From UBA1563 sp041671545 (GTDB taxonomy: Bacteria > Bacteroidota > Ignavibacteria > Ignavibacteriales > Ignavibacteriaceae), in contig JBAZBI010000013.1 of the NCBI GenBank assembly GCA_041671545.1, forward strand, positions 47,632 through 111,631: a DNA stretch of 64,000 bases. Direction: 5' to 3'. Made by a program: the position numbers and the translations under genes. Shown here in pieces: positions 50,712 through 60,666 of the stretch. The notes under the pieces are model-generated. The model saw only the letters and a list, made by a program, of their open reading frames with translations, was not told where the DNA came from and ran no database searches. The stretch's first letter is position 1. The number at the start of each line of letters is the position of its first letter.

Positions 50712-53195
50712 ATGGCAAAAAAAACTAACGGAAAAACGAAAGAAGTTAAAGAGGAATCTCGCTACTTTTCTTTATCTGCCGAAAAGAAAAAGAAAATTCT
50801 CGGCATCTTTCTGTTAATCTTTTCACTTCTCCTTTTGCTCAGCATCGTTTCATACTCACGCTTCGACCGCGCATTGCTCAGCTATCAAATGAATGATTTC
50901 TTTCGCACATTCAGCAGCGATGAACTACAGCGCGAATTGCACACCGCGCAAAATTGGCTTGGTATTGTCGGTGTTTACATGGCTGAATTCAGCATCAACA
51001 CTATGCTGGGAATTTTTTCACTGATCTTTCCTTTTGTAATTGGACTCTGGGGATTTTCTTTCTTCAAAAAAATTGAATTAAAAACCTTACTAAACATCTC
51101 CAATTTTCTCATCGTATCAGCGCTGCTTCTTTCAACAATCTTCGGTGTTGTCCGGCTTGAGTATAATCTTTTCTATCAAACATACGAGTTAAGCGGAGCC
51201 TTTGGAAATTTTTTAGGGAAAGCTTTAGGAACATTGATCGGCGGTATTGGAAGCCTGCTTCTTTTAAGTTCGCTAATGCTGATTACGCTTATCATTGCTT
51301 TTGATATTAAAATAGAAAAAATATTTGTTTGGATCGCTTCTTTATTCGCAAGAACGAAAGACACTGCACAAGAAAAATTGAGCGAAGCAAAAATGTCCGG
51401 GAAAGAAAAAGATAATTTAGAGAAGATCAAAGATTTAAGAGAAAAAAAGAAAAAACCTATTCTGCCGGTTAGTGAAGCTAAAGCGGATGAACCAACTTCC
51501 GAACTTACCGATGAACAAAAAGAAGCAACCACGATCCGCATTATTAGAAAAGATGAACCTTCTCCCGCAAAAACTGAAATTGAAAAGAAGGAAAAGAAGA
51601 ACGACGAAATTGAGGCGAGAGAATCAAAGCTGAAAAGTAAACCCGATGACGATGTGATGTTTGCCAATCGCGATATCGAAGCGGCATTGCCTGATCCCTG
51701 GGAAGAAAAAATAAAATATCACATGCCGTCACTTGATCTCCTGAATGAAATTCCAAAGCAAAACTTTAAAGTTGCGGAAGAAGAATTAAAAAGGAACGCG
51801 GAACTCTTAAAAGATAAACTCTCTCTCTTCGATATTGAAATTCAGGACATCTCTGTTACGCCGGGACCCGTAGTAACATTATACGAAATTGTTCCCGCGC
51901 CGGGCGTTAAGATAAGCAAGATCGTCAGCCTTGAACATGATATTGCATTAGCTCTTGCGGCAAGAGGAATAAGAATCATCGCGCCGATACCGGGCAAAAG
52001 CGCTATCGGTGTTGAAATACCAAACTCGGAACCATCGCTCGTGGTTGCAAAATCCGTATTGAGTAAACTTGCAAATTCAAAAGCAGAACTTCCGCTGGCA
52101 TTAGGTGAAAATATTGCCGGAGAAGTTGAAATATCAGATTTGGCAAAAATGCCTCACTTATTAATAGCAGGCTCAACGGGTTCTGGTAAAAGTGTCGGCA
52201 TCAACATGATCATCGCAAGTTTGCTTTACGCAAAACATCCTTCGGAAGTTAAACTTGCCATCATCGATCCGAAAAAAATTGAACTTTCGTTTTACAATTG
52301 TTTACGCAAACATTATCTCGCTGTGTCACCCGATTTTGATGAAGACATTGTTACTGTTCCAACTAACGCGGTGCTTCTGCTGAAATCTGTTGAATATGAA
52401 ATGGAGAAGCGGTACGACAAACTTGCTAAAGCCGGCGTAAGAAATATTGTTGATTACAATATAAAAATCGCCGATCCGAAAAAAGCGCCGAAAGATACCG
52501 AGACGATGAAACATTATTTTCTACCGTACATCGTGGTTATTATTGATGAACTTGCAGATTTAATGATCACCGCGGGTAAGGAAGTTGAAGAACCGATTGC
52601 GCGTTTGGCACAGTTGGCAAGAGCGGTTGGAATTCATCTCGTGCTTGCAACGCAAAGACCATCGGTTAATGTAATTACCGGTGTTATCAAAGCAAATTTC
52701 AGCGCGCGTATGGCATATCAGGTTGCATCTAAAATTGATTCGAGAACTATTCTTGATATGAACGGCGCGGAACAATTGCTTGGACGCGGCGATATGCTTT
52801 TTCTTCCGCCGGGATTGCCGAAACCGATCCGTATGCAAAACGCATTTATAACCACCGAAGAAGTTGAGCGTCTAACTGAATACATTTCAAAGCAGGACGG
52901 TTATTCAAAACCGTATAATTTGCCTTCTTTGTATGATAAGAAAAAAGATTCCGCCGCAAAATTTATGGATGACGTTGATCCGTTATTTCACGATGCGGCA
53001 AGAGTGGTAGTCCGCCATCAACAAGGTTCGGTATCGCTTTTGCAGAGAAGATTAAAACTCGGTTATTCAAGAGCCGCGCGCATTGTCGATCAGCTTGAAG
53101 AAGCCGGTATTGTTGGTCCGAATGACGGCAGTAAAGCGCGTGAAGTAATTGTGGAAAATGAAGAACAACTCGAAACGATTCTAAGAAATATTTAA
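50712..53195 (+). CDS. ftsK: DNA translocase FtsK/SpoIIIE
   Basis: An 827-residue chromosome translocase. Four N-terminal transmembrane helices (about 25-200) are followed by a charged linker (about 210-330), an alpha/beta motor with Walker A (IAGSTGSGKSVGINM) and Walker B (VVIIDELADLM), and a C-terminal gamma winged-helix domain (SVSLLQRRLKLGYSRAARIVDQLEEAGIV). It pumps sister chromosomes apart at the septum. The stop codon abuts the ATG of the next gene without a gap. Confidence 0.95.
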   Translation: MAKKTNGKTKEVKEESRYFSLSAEKKKKILGIFLLIFSLLLLLSIVSYSRFDRALLSYQMNDFFRTFSSDELQRELHTAQNWLGIVGVYMAEFSINTMLGIFSLIFPFVIGLWGFSFFKKIELKTLLNISNFLIVSALLLSTIFGVVRLEYNLFYQTYELSGAFGNFLGKALGTLIGGIGSLLLLSSLMLITLIIAFDIKIEKIFVWIASLFARTKDTAQEKLSEAKMSGKEKDNLEKIKDLREKKKKPILPVSEAKADEPTSELTDEQKEATTIRIIRKDEPSPAKTEIEKKEKKNDEIEARESKLKSKPDDDVMFANRDIEAALPDPWEEKIKYHMPSLDLLNEIPKQNFKVAEEELKRNAELLKDKLSLFDIEIQDISVTPGPVVTLYEIVPAPGVKISKIVSLEHDIALALAARGIRIIAPIPGKSAIGVEIPNSEPSLVVAKSVLSKLANSKAELPLALGENIAGEVEISDLAKMPHLLIAGSTGSGKSVGINMIIASLLYAKHPSEVKLAIIDPKKIELSFYNCLRKHYLAVSPDFDEDIVTVPTNAVLLLKSVEYEMEKRYDKLAKAGVRNIVDYNIKIADPKKAPKDTETMKHYFLPYIVVIIDELADLMITAGKEVEEPIARLAQLARAVGIHLVLATQRPSVNVITGVIKANFSARMAYQVASKIDSRTILDMNGAEQLLGRGDMLFLPPGLPKPIRMQNAFITTEEVERLTEYISKQDGYSKPYNLPSLYDKKKDSAAKFMDDVDPLFHDAARVVVRHQQGSVSLLQRRLKLGYSRAARIVDQLEEAGIVGPNDGSKAREVIVENEEQLETILRNI

Positions 53196-53792
53196 ATGAA
53201 GAAAATTTTATTCCTCTCCTTTTTGCTCATTGCAACTCTTTTCCCGCAAGGGAAAGATGTTCTGCTTTTAAAAGCTATGCAGAACAATTTTTCTTCTATG
53301 AATGATTTTTCCGTTGAATTCTCGCAGGAAGTAAACGGGAAAATAATAATGAGCGGAAAGCTGTCTTACAAAAAAGAGAACATGCTTCGGCTTGAATTGA
53401 AAAATTTAGTGATAACTTCAAACGGCATTACAAATTGGAACTACAGCAAAAAAGAAAAAAAAGTAATTATCAGCAGTTACGATGAAGATGACGCATCACT
53501 CTTTTCTCCAAAGAAATTTGTTTTTGATTATCCGGATCAATGCAAAGTGAAAGAAATAAAAGAAGAGGGAAAGAATGTAATTGTGCTAATTCCCGGTTCA
53601 TCTTCCGGAGATTTTAAACAAGCTAAAGTTTATCCAACGGCAGACAATACTTTAGAAAAAGTTGTCGTTACGGGAAACGATGGGACAAATATCATCTTTC
53701 ACTTTTCAAATTTCCGGGGGAATCAAAATTTTGATAAAGAAAAATTCTCTTTCCAAATTCCACAAGGAACAAAAATTATTGACCTCCGCTAA
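53196..53792 (+). CDS. LolA-like outer-membrane lipoprotein carrier
   Basis: A 198-residue periplasmic protein with a signal peptide (about 1-18). It has the LolA-type half-barrel pattern (MQNNFSSMNDFSVEFSQEV, SGKLSYKKENMLRLEL, KFSFQIPQGTKIIDLR). LolA ferries lipoproteins to the outer membrane. The gene follows ftsK directly, as lolA does in many genomes. Sequence likeness by eye is moderate. Confidence 0.82.
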   Translation: MKKILFLSFLLIATLFPQGKDVLLLKAMQNNFSSMNDFSVEFSQEVNGKIIMSGKLSYKKENMLRLELKNLVITSNGITNWNYSKKEKKVIISSYDEDDASLFSPKKFVFDYPDQCKVKEIKEEGKNVIVLIPGSSSGDFKQAKVYPTADNTLEKVVVTGNDGTNIIFHFSNFRGNQNFDKEKFSFQIPQGTKIIDLR

Positions 53793-54837
53793 ATCAAAAC
53801 AAAAGATTACACCGAGAGAATTTCTCAGCTATGTAGTTTCGATTTTGCTGAGTCTTGTCTTTCTCTATTTTGCTTTTTCGGGAGTTGATGCTTCACGTCT
53901 ATTTAAAATCATTTCTACCGCTTCATTATTGTGGATAATTGTTTTTGCTTTGCTTACGCTTTTCGGGCATTACCTTCGCGCACTTCGGTGGAAAGTGATT
54001 TTATCGTCAATTAAAAAAGATGTTGAAGTCGGTCATCTTTTCGGCTCACTGTTAATTGGGTATGGAGTGAATAATGTAGTTCCCCGGCTTGGAGAAATAT
54101 CGCGCGCCGTCTCCGTCGGACAGCTTGAAGGCATTTCCCGATCTTCCATTTTCGGAACAATTGTAGTTGAACGGGTCATCGATATTATCTTCTTTGGAAT
54201 TGCCGTAATTCTTTCGGCGTTTCTTTACGGCGGAAATCTTTATGTGGAATTTCCCTGGTTAAGACTAACAATGTATTTTGGCTCGGTTTTTATTGCGGTC
54301 GTTATTGTAATTCTGGTTTTAAGTATAAAGTACAAAGAAAAGTTTTATGCAATCATTCTTTCGCTTACCGGAAAATTTTCTAAAGCATTTGCAGAAAAAA
54401 TCGCATCGATATTTGAAAAACTTACGTTCGGATTCGCCAGTCTTTCCGGCTGGAAAAATTATTCCGTAACAATTTTTTACAGTATTTTGATTATGCTTGT
54501 CTATGGAGTGGACTCCTACGTCGGGTTTTTAATTTTCGATATGCACAACTCCGCAAATATTAATTTTGCTTCCGGCTGGGTGGTGATGAGCATAAGTTCA
54601 ATCGGCGTGATGATTCCAACTCCCGGCGGAATTGGTTCGTACCACACGATCACGAAATCAGTTTTAATTTCTCTTTATTCTTTTTTACCTGATGTGAGCA
54701 TTGCTTACGCAACTTTAACGCATGCAATTTCCTACATCATTCATTCTATTGCCGCATTGTTTTACTTTTTTTACTTCAGAAAAAAATATGCAACGTTGAA
54801 ACAAACTTCTCTTTTCCATCTTGAGGAAAAAAATTAA
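53779..54837 (+). CDS. Flippase-like membrane protein (LPG synthase TM-region family)
   Basis: A 352-residue membrane protein with about eight helices. Typical sequences of the UPF0104/lysylphosphatidylglycerol synthase TM family are LRALRWKVILSS, GYGVNNVVPRLGEISRA and TIVVERVIDIIFFG. It lacks the soluble lysyl-transfer domain, so lipid transport or flipping is more likely than synthesis. No ATG is suitable: the TTG at 53779 has AAGGAA 9 bp upstream and gives the right N-terminus, overlapping the lolA end by 14 bp. An ATG at 53662 would run 39 codons inside lolA. Confidence 0.75.
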   Translation: MTSAKSKQKITPREFLSYVVSILLSLVFLYFAFSGVDASRLFKIISTASLLWIIVFALLTLFGHYLRALRWKVILSSIKKDVEVGHLFGSLLIGYGVNNVVPRLGEISRAVSVGQLEGISRSSIFGTIVVERVIDIIFFGIAVILSAFLYGGNLYVEFPWLRLTMYFGSVFIAVVIVILVLSIKYKEKFYAIILSLTGKFSKAFAEKIASIFEKLTFGFASLSGWKNYSVTIFYSILIMLVYGVDSYVGFLIFDMHNSANINFASGWVVMSISSIGVMIPTPGGIGSYHTITKSVLISLYSFLPDVSIAYATLTHAISYIIHSIAALFYFFYFRKKYATLKQTSLFHLEEKN

Positions 54838-55479
54838 ATGAAGAAAATTTTGTTGTTAGTATTTATTTCGGTTGTTAGTTTACAAGCACAATGGCAAGTC
54901 CGCGGCAGCATGGGGTTGAATGTTGTGAGCATGCCGGATTTGAAAGATTATCTTAATACAAATTATTTTTTGGGAAGCGACAGATTAAGTCAGTTTTCTC
55001 CTTCAGTTGAAGCAGGCGTTGAAGTTGGTTACCAATTAGAAGAACAATATCAACTCGCTTGCGAGCTCTCTTACGAGTATAATTCTTTCACTTATACAAT
55101 CGTAAGCGGTTCTTCTTTTTCTTACAATTTGTTGCAGCCGTCGCTGCTTGGCTATTATACAATTAATGGAAAAGGATTTCAATTTAAATTCGGCGGAGGA
55201 ATCGGTCCAAGATTTGTTTTCGCTTCGGAAACTTCTCCTTACACAACTTCATTATTAAAGTATTCAAGCACCGGCTTTGGGCTTGTTGGTAAAGTTGATG
55301 GAATAACTTCGCTTGGCGGAAATTTTTTCGCTTATGTTGGACTTGATCTTCGCTACAACAGAAACGGAAATCTTTCAGACTCTGATGGAAAAGAAAAAAT
55401 TAGTAACGTAACAAACGCAGCGCTTAATCTTAATTCAGTTTCAGTCGGCATAAAAATCGGCGTTGCAGTTAATCTATAA
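54838..55479 (+). CDS. Outer-membrane beta-barrel protein, family unknown
   Basis: A 213-residue protein. A signal peptide (MKKILLLVFISVVSLQAQ) is followed by alternating-residue strands with frequent aromatic and glycine positions (FQFKFGGGIGPRFVF, FFAYVGLDLRYN), like an OmpW- or porin-type eight-strand barrel. The final residues (IGVAVNL) are hydrophobic, as in barrels. It begins directly after the previous stop codon, so it is co-transcribed with the flippase-like gene. Role unknown. Confidence 0.65.
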   Translation: MKKILLLVFISVVSLQAQWQVRGSMGLNVVSMPDLKDYLNTNYFLGSDRLSQFSPSVEAGVEVGYQLEEQYQLACELSYEYNSFTYTIVSGSSFSYNLLQPSLLGYYTINGKGFQFKFGGGIGPRFVFASETSPYTTSLLKYSSTGFGLVGKVDGITSLGGNFFAYVGLDLRYNRNGNLSDSDGKEKISNVTNAALNLNSVSVGIKIGVAVNL

Positions 55480-55488
55480 GGAAATCGA

Positions 55489-56337
55489 ATGTCAATTATT
55501 GAAGCAATTATACTCGGACTTATTCAAGGTATATCAGAATTTTTACCGATCAGCAGTACCGGGCATTTAACTATTTTCGGAAGAATGTTCAATCTTATTT
55601 CCGAAGAAAATCCGCAAGCGTGGACTTCTTTTATTGCGGTAATTCAACTTGGAACACTCGTTGCCATACTTGTTTATTTTTGGAAAGATATTTGGAATAT
55701 TCTTATTGCTTTTTTCAAAGAGAATTTAGGTCAGCGGCAAAAATTTTCAGCGCAATCTCTCGACTCAAAAATGGGGTGGTTCATCATTATCGGAACAATT
55801 CCGATTGTTACTTTCGGGCTGGGATTTAAGGATATTATTGAAGGAACGCTGACTAAAAATCTCGTTGTTATTGCATGCAGTTTAATTCTTCTTGCAATCA
55901 TTTTAGCGTACGCAGAGAAGAAAGCAAAATTCAAAAAAGAGATGAAAGACCTTTCTGTGTTCGATTCAATCGTAATTGGAATCGCGCAAGCGATGGCGTT
56001 GATTCCCGGTTCATCACGTTCCGGCACAACAATTACCGGCGGTTTGTTTATGGGATTGACGCGTGAGTCAGCCGCGAGATTTTCTTTTCTGCTAAGCATT
56101 CCTTCCGTGTTTGCAAGCGGCATGCTCGAACTTTATGAACAAATAAAATTTATTGATCAATCCGGTGTTGTAAATCTTATCATCGCAACTATCGTTTCGG
56201 GAATAAGCGGTTACGCCGCCATCGATTTTCTTTTGAAATATTTGCGCAAGAATACAACGTTCGTTTTTATTTATTACCGGATTGCGCTTGGCGTTTTAAT
56301 TCTTATTTTAATTTCATTAAACATTCTAAAACCATAA
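55489..56337 (+). CDS. uppP: Undecaprenyl-diphosphatase UppP (BacA)
   Basis: A 282-residue membrane enzyme with both family signatures: GLIQGISEFLPISSTGHL near the N-terminus and ALIPGSSRSGTTITGGLFMG. It recycles undecaprenyl pyrophosphate for cell-wall synthesis and gives bacitracin tolerance when abundant. About eight helices. It lies within the envelope gene run. Confidence 0.95.
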   Translation: MSIIEAIILGLIQGISEFLPISSTGHLTIFGRMFNLISEENPQAWTSFIAVIQLGTLVAILVYFWKDIWNILIAFFKENLGQRQKFSAQSLDSKMGWFIIIGTIPIVTFGLGFKDIIEGTLTKNLVVIACSLILLAIILAYAEKKAKFKKEMKDLSVFDSIVIGIAQAMALIPGSSRSGTTITGGLFMGLTRESAARFSFLLSIPSVFASGMLELYEQIKFIDQSGVVNLIIATIVSGISGYAAIDFLLKYLRKNTTFVFIYYRIALGVLILILISLNILKP

Positions 56338-56346
56338 GAGGAAACA

Positions 56347-56961
56347 ATGAAGTCCCTATTTCTTTTAATAATTTTGACTTTAACTTTAGGCTGTAAGAAT
56401 GGATCAACAACACAACAAAAAGGTGATATCGTGACACAATATATGAACGGAAAAGATTCGGTAACGGTTGCCGTAATCAAAACCAACATGGGAACAATTG
56501 AAATTTTACTTTTCGATGAACTTGTTCCGAAAACCGTAGAAAATTTTGTAGGACTTGCGGAAAAAGGGTACTACAACGGAATTATTTTCCATAGAGTGAT
56601 CGAGAATTTTATGGTCCAGGGCGGCGACCCGACCGGAACCGGCAGAGGCGGCGAAAGTTTCTTGGGCAAATCTTTTGCTGACGAATTTAATATGGAATTA
56701 AAACATGAAACTCCCGGCGTGTTATCAATGGCAAATGCCGGTCCAAACACAAACGGAAGCCAATTTTTTATTACGCTTGTTCCAACGCCATGGTTGGATG
56801 GCAAACACAGCATCTTCGGTCATGTTTTAAAAGGAATGGAAGTGGTTGAAGCGATCGGCAAAGTTGCAACTTCTCAGCCGTTCAATAAACCGCTTAACGA
56901 TGTTGTTATGGAAACCGTAACGATCGAAAAACGAGTGAACAAAAAACCGAACGGAAAATAA
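56347..56961 (+). CDS. Cyclophilin-type peptidyl-prolyl isomerase lipoprotein
   Basis: A 204-residue protein. The signal ends in the lipobox LTLGC, so it is predicted to be membrane-anchored. The cyclophilin core has FHRVIENFMVQGGDPTGTGRG, LSMANAGPNTNGSQFFITLVPTPWLDGKHSIFG, with the catalytic Arg in FHR and the Phe/Gln of the proline pocket. It would assist protein folding outside the cytoplasm. Confidence 0.92.
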   Translation: MKSLFLLIILTLTLGCKNGSTTQQKGDIVTQYMNGKDSVTVAVIKTNMGTIEILLFDELVPKTVENFVGLAEKGYYNGIIFHRVIENFMVQGGDPTGTGRGGESFLGKSFADEFNMELKHETPGVLSMANAGPNTNGSQFFITLVPTPWLDGKHSIFGHVLKGMEVVEAIGKVATSQPFNKPLNDVVMETVTIEKRVNKKPNGK

Positions 56962-56983
56962 TTTCTAAAAAGATAATTGATTA

Positions 56984-58000
56984 ATGGCTAAACAATCCTT
57001 TCAAGATATTTCTGAAATTCAGAAGCATTGTAAGTTGAAGAAATTTTCCCCCGTTTATTTTTTAACGGGGGAGGATTCGTTTAGCCTTAACGAAGCTGCA
57101 GAAGCTCTGGAGAAAGCGATCACTCCTCTTCTTTCAAGTGAATTTGACAAACAGATTTATTACGGAAGCTCAACCTCTATAAACGAAGTGATTGATTTTG
57201 CACAGTCATTTCCCTTTGGCGATGGGAAGAAATTCATTCTTTTAAAAGAGTTTGAAAAAATGAAAGAGGAGAAGCAGTCAACGCTGCTTGAACGCTACGC
57301 GAAAGATCCGCCAGAATTTTCTATTCTTGTTTTACTTTTTAACGGAACAATAAAAGCATCTGAAAAAGGATTCTTAAAAGTTTTTGCCGAACATGATTTT
57401 ATTTTTGAAGCCAAAGCGTTAAAGGAAGTCTCGCTTGTAAATTGGATCATGCAATATACTGATCTGCACAAAAAGCAGATCGCGAGAGTTGATGCGGAAT
57501 TTCTTCTAAGCCTTGTTGGAGAGAACCGGGGAATGCTTGAGATGCAGCTTGAGAAAATAATTTCGTCGCTTGGCGAGAAAAATGAAATTACTCTTAAAGA
57601 GATCGAGTCAAATGTTGTTTCAACAAAAGAATACACAGTATTTAATTTGCAGGATGCGATAGGTGCGCAGAAGAAAACGGAAGCGGTGAAAATCGCTTTT
57701 CAATTATTAGAGAAAGAGGGAATCATTCTTCTGCTTGCAATGCTGAATAAATATTTTACTTCGTTGATGCAGATTCCCGAAATGATGGAACAAAAACTCC
57801 CCGAACAAATGATCGCCAGAGTTGTTGGTACACATCCATATTACCTGAAGAACTTTATCGCGGCGAGAAAATATTTTAGCGATGCTAAACTATTGGAAAT
57901 TAGTAGGGTGCTGTTTGAAAGTGATGTTGCGGTAAAATCAACAGCAACGGACCACAAGACAATTATTTTACTTTTACTTCAAACAATTTTTAGCGAATAA
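56984..58000 (+). CDS. holA: DNA polymerase III delta subunit
   Basis: A 338-residue clamp-loader subunit. The opening SPVYFLTGEDSFSLNEAAEAL and the middle LVGENRGMLEMQLEKIISSLGE fit HolA, as does the C-terminal collar domain with HPYYLKNFIAARKYF. Normal length. It loads the sliding clamp with gamma/tau and delta'. Its 3' end overlaps the convergent gene at 57990 by 11 bp. Confidence 0.92.
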   Translation: MAKQSFQDISEIQKHCKLKKFSPVYFLTGEDSFSLNEAAEALEKAITPLLSSEFDKQIYYGSSTSINEVIDFAQSFPFGDGKKFILLKEFEKMKEEKQSTLLERYAKDPPEFSILVLLFNGTIKASEKGFLKVFAEHDFIFEAKALKEVSLVNWIMQYTDLHKKQIARVDAEFLLSLVGENRGMLEMQLEKIISSLGEKNEITLKEIESNVVSTKEYTVFNLQDAIGAQKKTEAVKIAFQLLEKEGIILLLAMLNKYFTSLMQIPEMMEQKLPEQMIARVVGTHPYYLKNFIAARKYFSDAKLLEISRVLFESDVAVKSTATDHKTIILLLLQTIFSE

Positions 58001-58751
58001 GAAGGTAGACAACAACAGTTGCAACCGCCCCGGCAGCATTCCAAATTTTACTTCTTGAGTTAAACATTCCGACCGATACCACCAACCAGATAAATGCAAA
58101 AATTAGATCAGGCAGAGAAAACATTTCAAACATCTGCGGCGGAGCTTGATTAACTGCGCCGAGTTCAAATAGCCGTTTCACCGGAACTAAAAACAGTCCA
58201 TACAAACTAAACAAAATGAGCGCAAAAATTGCAAACGTTTTTGATTTCGAGTTCAGCTCAAAATAAGTTAGACCGATGCGGATGCTGAGGAGTAATCCGA
58301 AAAATAATGTAATAATGAGAGTGGAGCTGATTGATAACGGCACAAATCCTAAAAACGTTGTGTACAGCGTTTGTCCCGTTGGAATTTGAACAATCGAACT
58401 TTTACTCCGAACAAAAACTCGATACAAAATTTCTGTTTTCGGTTTTTGCAGCGGAATGTTACAAGAAAGAAATCCCTTTTCTTTCTTGAATTGAACTGTG
58501 TCTATTAAAAGTGAACTTTTACTTTGCCAGACTACAAAACCGTTTAGTGAATCAGCATCTGTTCTAATAGAAATTTTTAAGTCTTCTTTTCCACGGAAAA
58601 GTTTATCGAAGGTATACGTTATCTTTTCTCCGTTTACCGCAGTAGTGCCGGTAATGGGGAAATCGGATGAAGTTACGCTTTTAAAATAACTAAGCAGAAC
58701 GGCAAGCAACACCGCCGACAGCCAGAGAATTAACTTTTGTTTCTTTTCCAT
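57990..58751 (-). CDS. Unrecognised membrane protein
   Basis: A 253-residue protein. An N-terminal helix (about 7-24) is followed by a beta-rich extracytoplasmic domain (about 30-125) and then four hydrophobic helices (about 130-250). No known motif was seen. It is convergent with holA (11-bp overlap) and divergent from prs. It may be a small envelope or sensor protein; no function is proposed. Confidence 0.6.
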   Translation of the reverse strand: MEKKQKLILWLSAVLLAVLLSYFKSVTSSDFPITGTTAVNGEKITYTFDKLFRGKEDLKISIRTDADSLNGFVVWQSKSSLLIDTVQFKKEKGFLSCNIPLQKPKTEILYRVFVRSKSSIVQIPTGQTLYTTFLGFVPLSISSTLIITLFFGLLLSIRIGLTYFELNSKSKTFAIFALILFSLYGLFLVPVKRLFELGAVNQAPPQMFEMFSLPDLIFAFIWLVVSVGMFNSRSKIWNAAGAVATVVVYLLIR

Positions 58752-58990
58752 TTAACCTTCTTTTTTCTGCGGTAAAAATACAAAAATTGGCGGATTCTGC
58801 CGGATGAAAACACAGGAAAGGATGATTATTCCGACTGTTAAATAGAAGATTTTCAGGTTTCAAATTTGATTTTCCTCCAGATAAAACCGATTCAAAATCG
58901 GCTTTTTCAAGTTTTAAAGTGAAAGTTGAATTTTGACTGATTTTTTAAGGTTTTCACTCAATTTTTAAATATTTTACGGCTCAAAATTTG

Positions 58991-59021
58991 TTGACTTAAC
59001 AAAGGTTAATCTTTATATTTG
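58991..59021 (+). promoter_or_regulatory. Promoter of the prs-rplY-pth group
   Basis: TTG (58991-58993), a 20-bp spacer and TATATTTG (59014-59021) match the Bacteroidota -33/-7 consensus well. The predicted start near 59028 leaves a 26-bp leader to the prs ATG. The 58752-58990 part of the gap shows nothing else. Confidence 0.65.
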
Positions 59022-59053
59022 TTTACTAATTTTACTCAAATAAGAAATGGTCA

Positions 59054-59998
59054 ATGAGTCTTAACATCAAAATTTTCTCCGGTTCTTCTAATCGGGCTCT
59101 AGCGGAAAAAATCGCACAAAAAACCGGAAATGAGTTAGGCTCGGTTGTAATCAAACGTTTCAGTGACGGCGAAATTTGGGTAAAATATGGAGAAAATATC
59201 CGCGGTTCGGAGATGTTCATTATTCAATCGACGAATACTCCGGCGGAAAATTTAATGGAATTGTTGATAATGATCGATGCCGCGCGTCGGGCATCCGCTA
59301 AAAAAATTACTGCGGTTCTTCCTTACTTTGGATACGCGAGACAAGACCGTAAAGATCAACCGAGAGTTTCCATTACAGCAAAATTGGTTGCAAATCTTAT
59401 TACAAAAGCGGGCGCAGACCGTGTAATGACGATGGATTTGCACGCGGCGCAGATTCAAGGGTTTTTTGATATTCCGCTGGATCATTTATTCGGCTCATCT
59501 ATTTTTTTAAGTAATTTGGCTGAGATTAGCGATAACCTTGTGGTTGTTTCTCCCGATGTAGGCGGAATAAAAATGGCGCGCTCGTATGCAAAAAAACTTA
59601 ACGCAAGTTTGGTGGTTATTGATAAACGTAGACCAAAACAAAATCAAGCTGTGGTAACAAATATTATCGGCGATGTTAATGGAAAAGATGTTCTGCTGGT
59701 TGATGATTTAATTGATACCGCCGGAACTTTTTGCGTTGCAATTGAAGCCTTAAAAGCAAAAGGCGCGAAAAGAATTTTTGGTTCTGTTACCCACCCGTTG
59801 CTTTCCGGCAATGCGGTTGAAAAACTAAATTATTCATCATTAGAAAAGTTGTTCGTCTCGGATACCATTCCGTTAAAAGAAGAACATCGCTCGGAAAAAA
59901 TTGAAATTTGCTCTGCTTCGGATCTTTTTGCCGAAGCAATAATCAGAACATATAAAAACGAATCTATTAGTTCATTATTTGACGTAGATAAAGGTTAA
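59054..59998 (+). CDS. prs: Ribose-phosphate pyrophosphokinase
   Basis: A 314-residue enzyme that makes PRPP from ribose 5-phosphate and ATP. It shows SDGEIWVKYGENIRG, LPYFGYARQDRK, MDLHAAQIQGFFDIPLDHLF and the PRPP-binding loop VLLVDDLIDTAGT, all intact. The rplY and pth genes follow closely, a common arrangement. Confidence 0.96.
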   Translation: MSLNIKIFSGSSNRALAEKIAQKTGNELGSVVIKRFSDGEIWVKYGENIRGSEMFIIQSTNTPAENLMELLIMIDAARRASAKKITAVLPYFGYARQDRKDQPRVSITAKLVANLITKAGADRVMTMDLHAAQIQGFFDIPLDHLFGSSIFLSNLAEISDNLVVVSPDVGGIKMARSYAKKLNASLVVIDKRRPKQNQAVVTNIIGDVNGKDVLLVDDLIDTAGTFCVAIEALKAKGAKRIFGSVTHPLLSGNAVEKLNYSSLEKLFVSDTIPLKEEHRSEKIEICSASDLFAEAIIRTYKNESISSLFDVDKG

Positions 59999-60021
59999 GC
60001 TACTTAACCAAAGGAGACCCC

Positions 60022-60654
60022 ATGGATAAAATAACCTTAAATGGTAATGTAAGAAAAAACTTAAGCAAGTCATCTAAAACGCAGTTGAGAAATTCCTCAA
60101 GAGTTCCCGGTGTGCTTTATGCTAAAGGAATTGACCCGATTAATGTTGATGTTGCCGCAAGCTCAATCAACTCTTTAGTTTTTACAACAAAAACTCATCT
60201 TATTAACTTAGCCCTCGATGATCAAAAAGAATTTGATTGTGTGTTGAAGGATTATCAATTTGATCCGGTAACCGACAAGGTTATTCACTTTGATCTTCAG
60301 GGAATTGTAGCCGGACAAAAAATTGAGATCGATATCCCGATTCTTTTTACCGGTTCAGCAGTTGGCGTTAGAGAAGGTGGACAGTTGCAAGAATTTATGC
60401 ACAAACTTACTGTTAATTGTTTACCTAACCAGATTCCGGAACGAATTGAGATCAGTATTGCTAATCTGAAGATCGGTTCTTCAATTCACGTTGCTGATGT
60501 GAAGATTGAAAATGCAGAAATATTGCACGCTGAAGACGCGGTAATTGTTGGTGTGGTTCCACCTAAGGTTGTTAAGGAAGCCGAAGCAGGCGCCGAAGCT
60601 CCTAAGGAACCGGAAATTATAGGTAAAGGTAAAGAAAAATCGGAAGAAGCATAG
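60022..60654 (+). CDS. rplY: 50S ribosomal protein L25/CTC
   Basis: A 210-residue long-form L25 (CTC/TL5). The 5S rRNA-binding N-terminal domain has SRVPGVLYAKGIDPINV. The C-terminal beta-domain (GVREGGQLQEFMHKLTVNCLPNQIPERIEI) is typical of the long form. An acidic, alanine-rich tail follows. An AAAGGAGA ribosome site precedes it. Confidence 0.95.
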   Translation: MDKITLNGNVRKNLSKSSKTQLRNSSRVPGVLYAKGIDPINVDVAASSINSLVFTTKTHLINLALDDQKEFDCVLKDYQFDPVTDKVIHFDLQGIVAGQKIEIDIPILFTGSAVGVREGGQLQEFMHKLTVNCLPNQIPERIEISIANLKIGSSIHVADVKIENAEILHAEDAVIVGVVPPKVVKEAEAGAEAPKEPEIIGKGKEKSEEA

Positions 60655-60666
60655 GATAAAGCTGAC

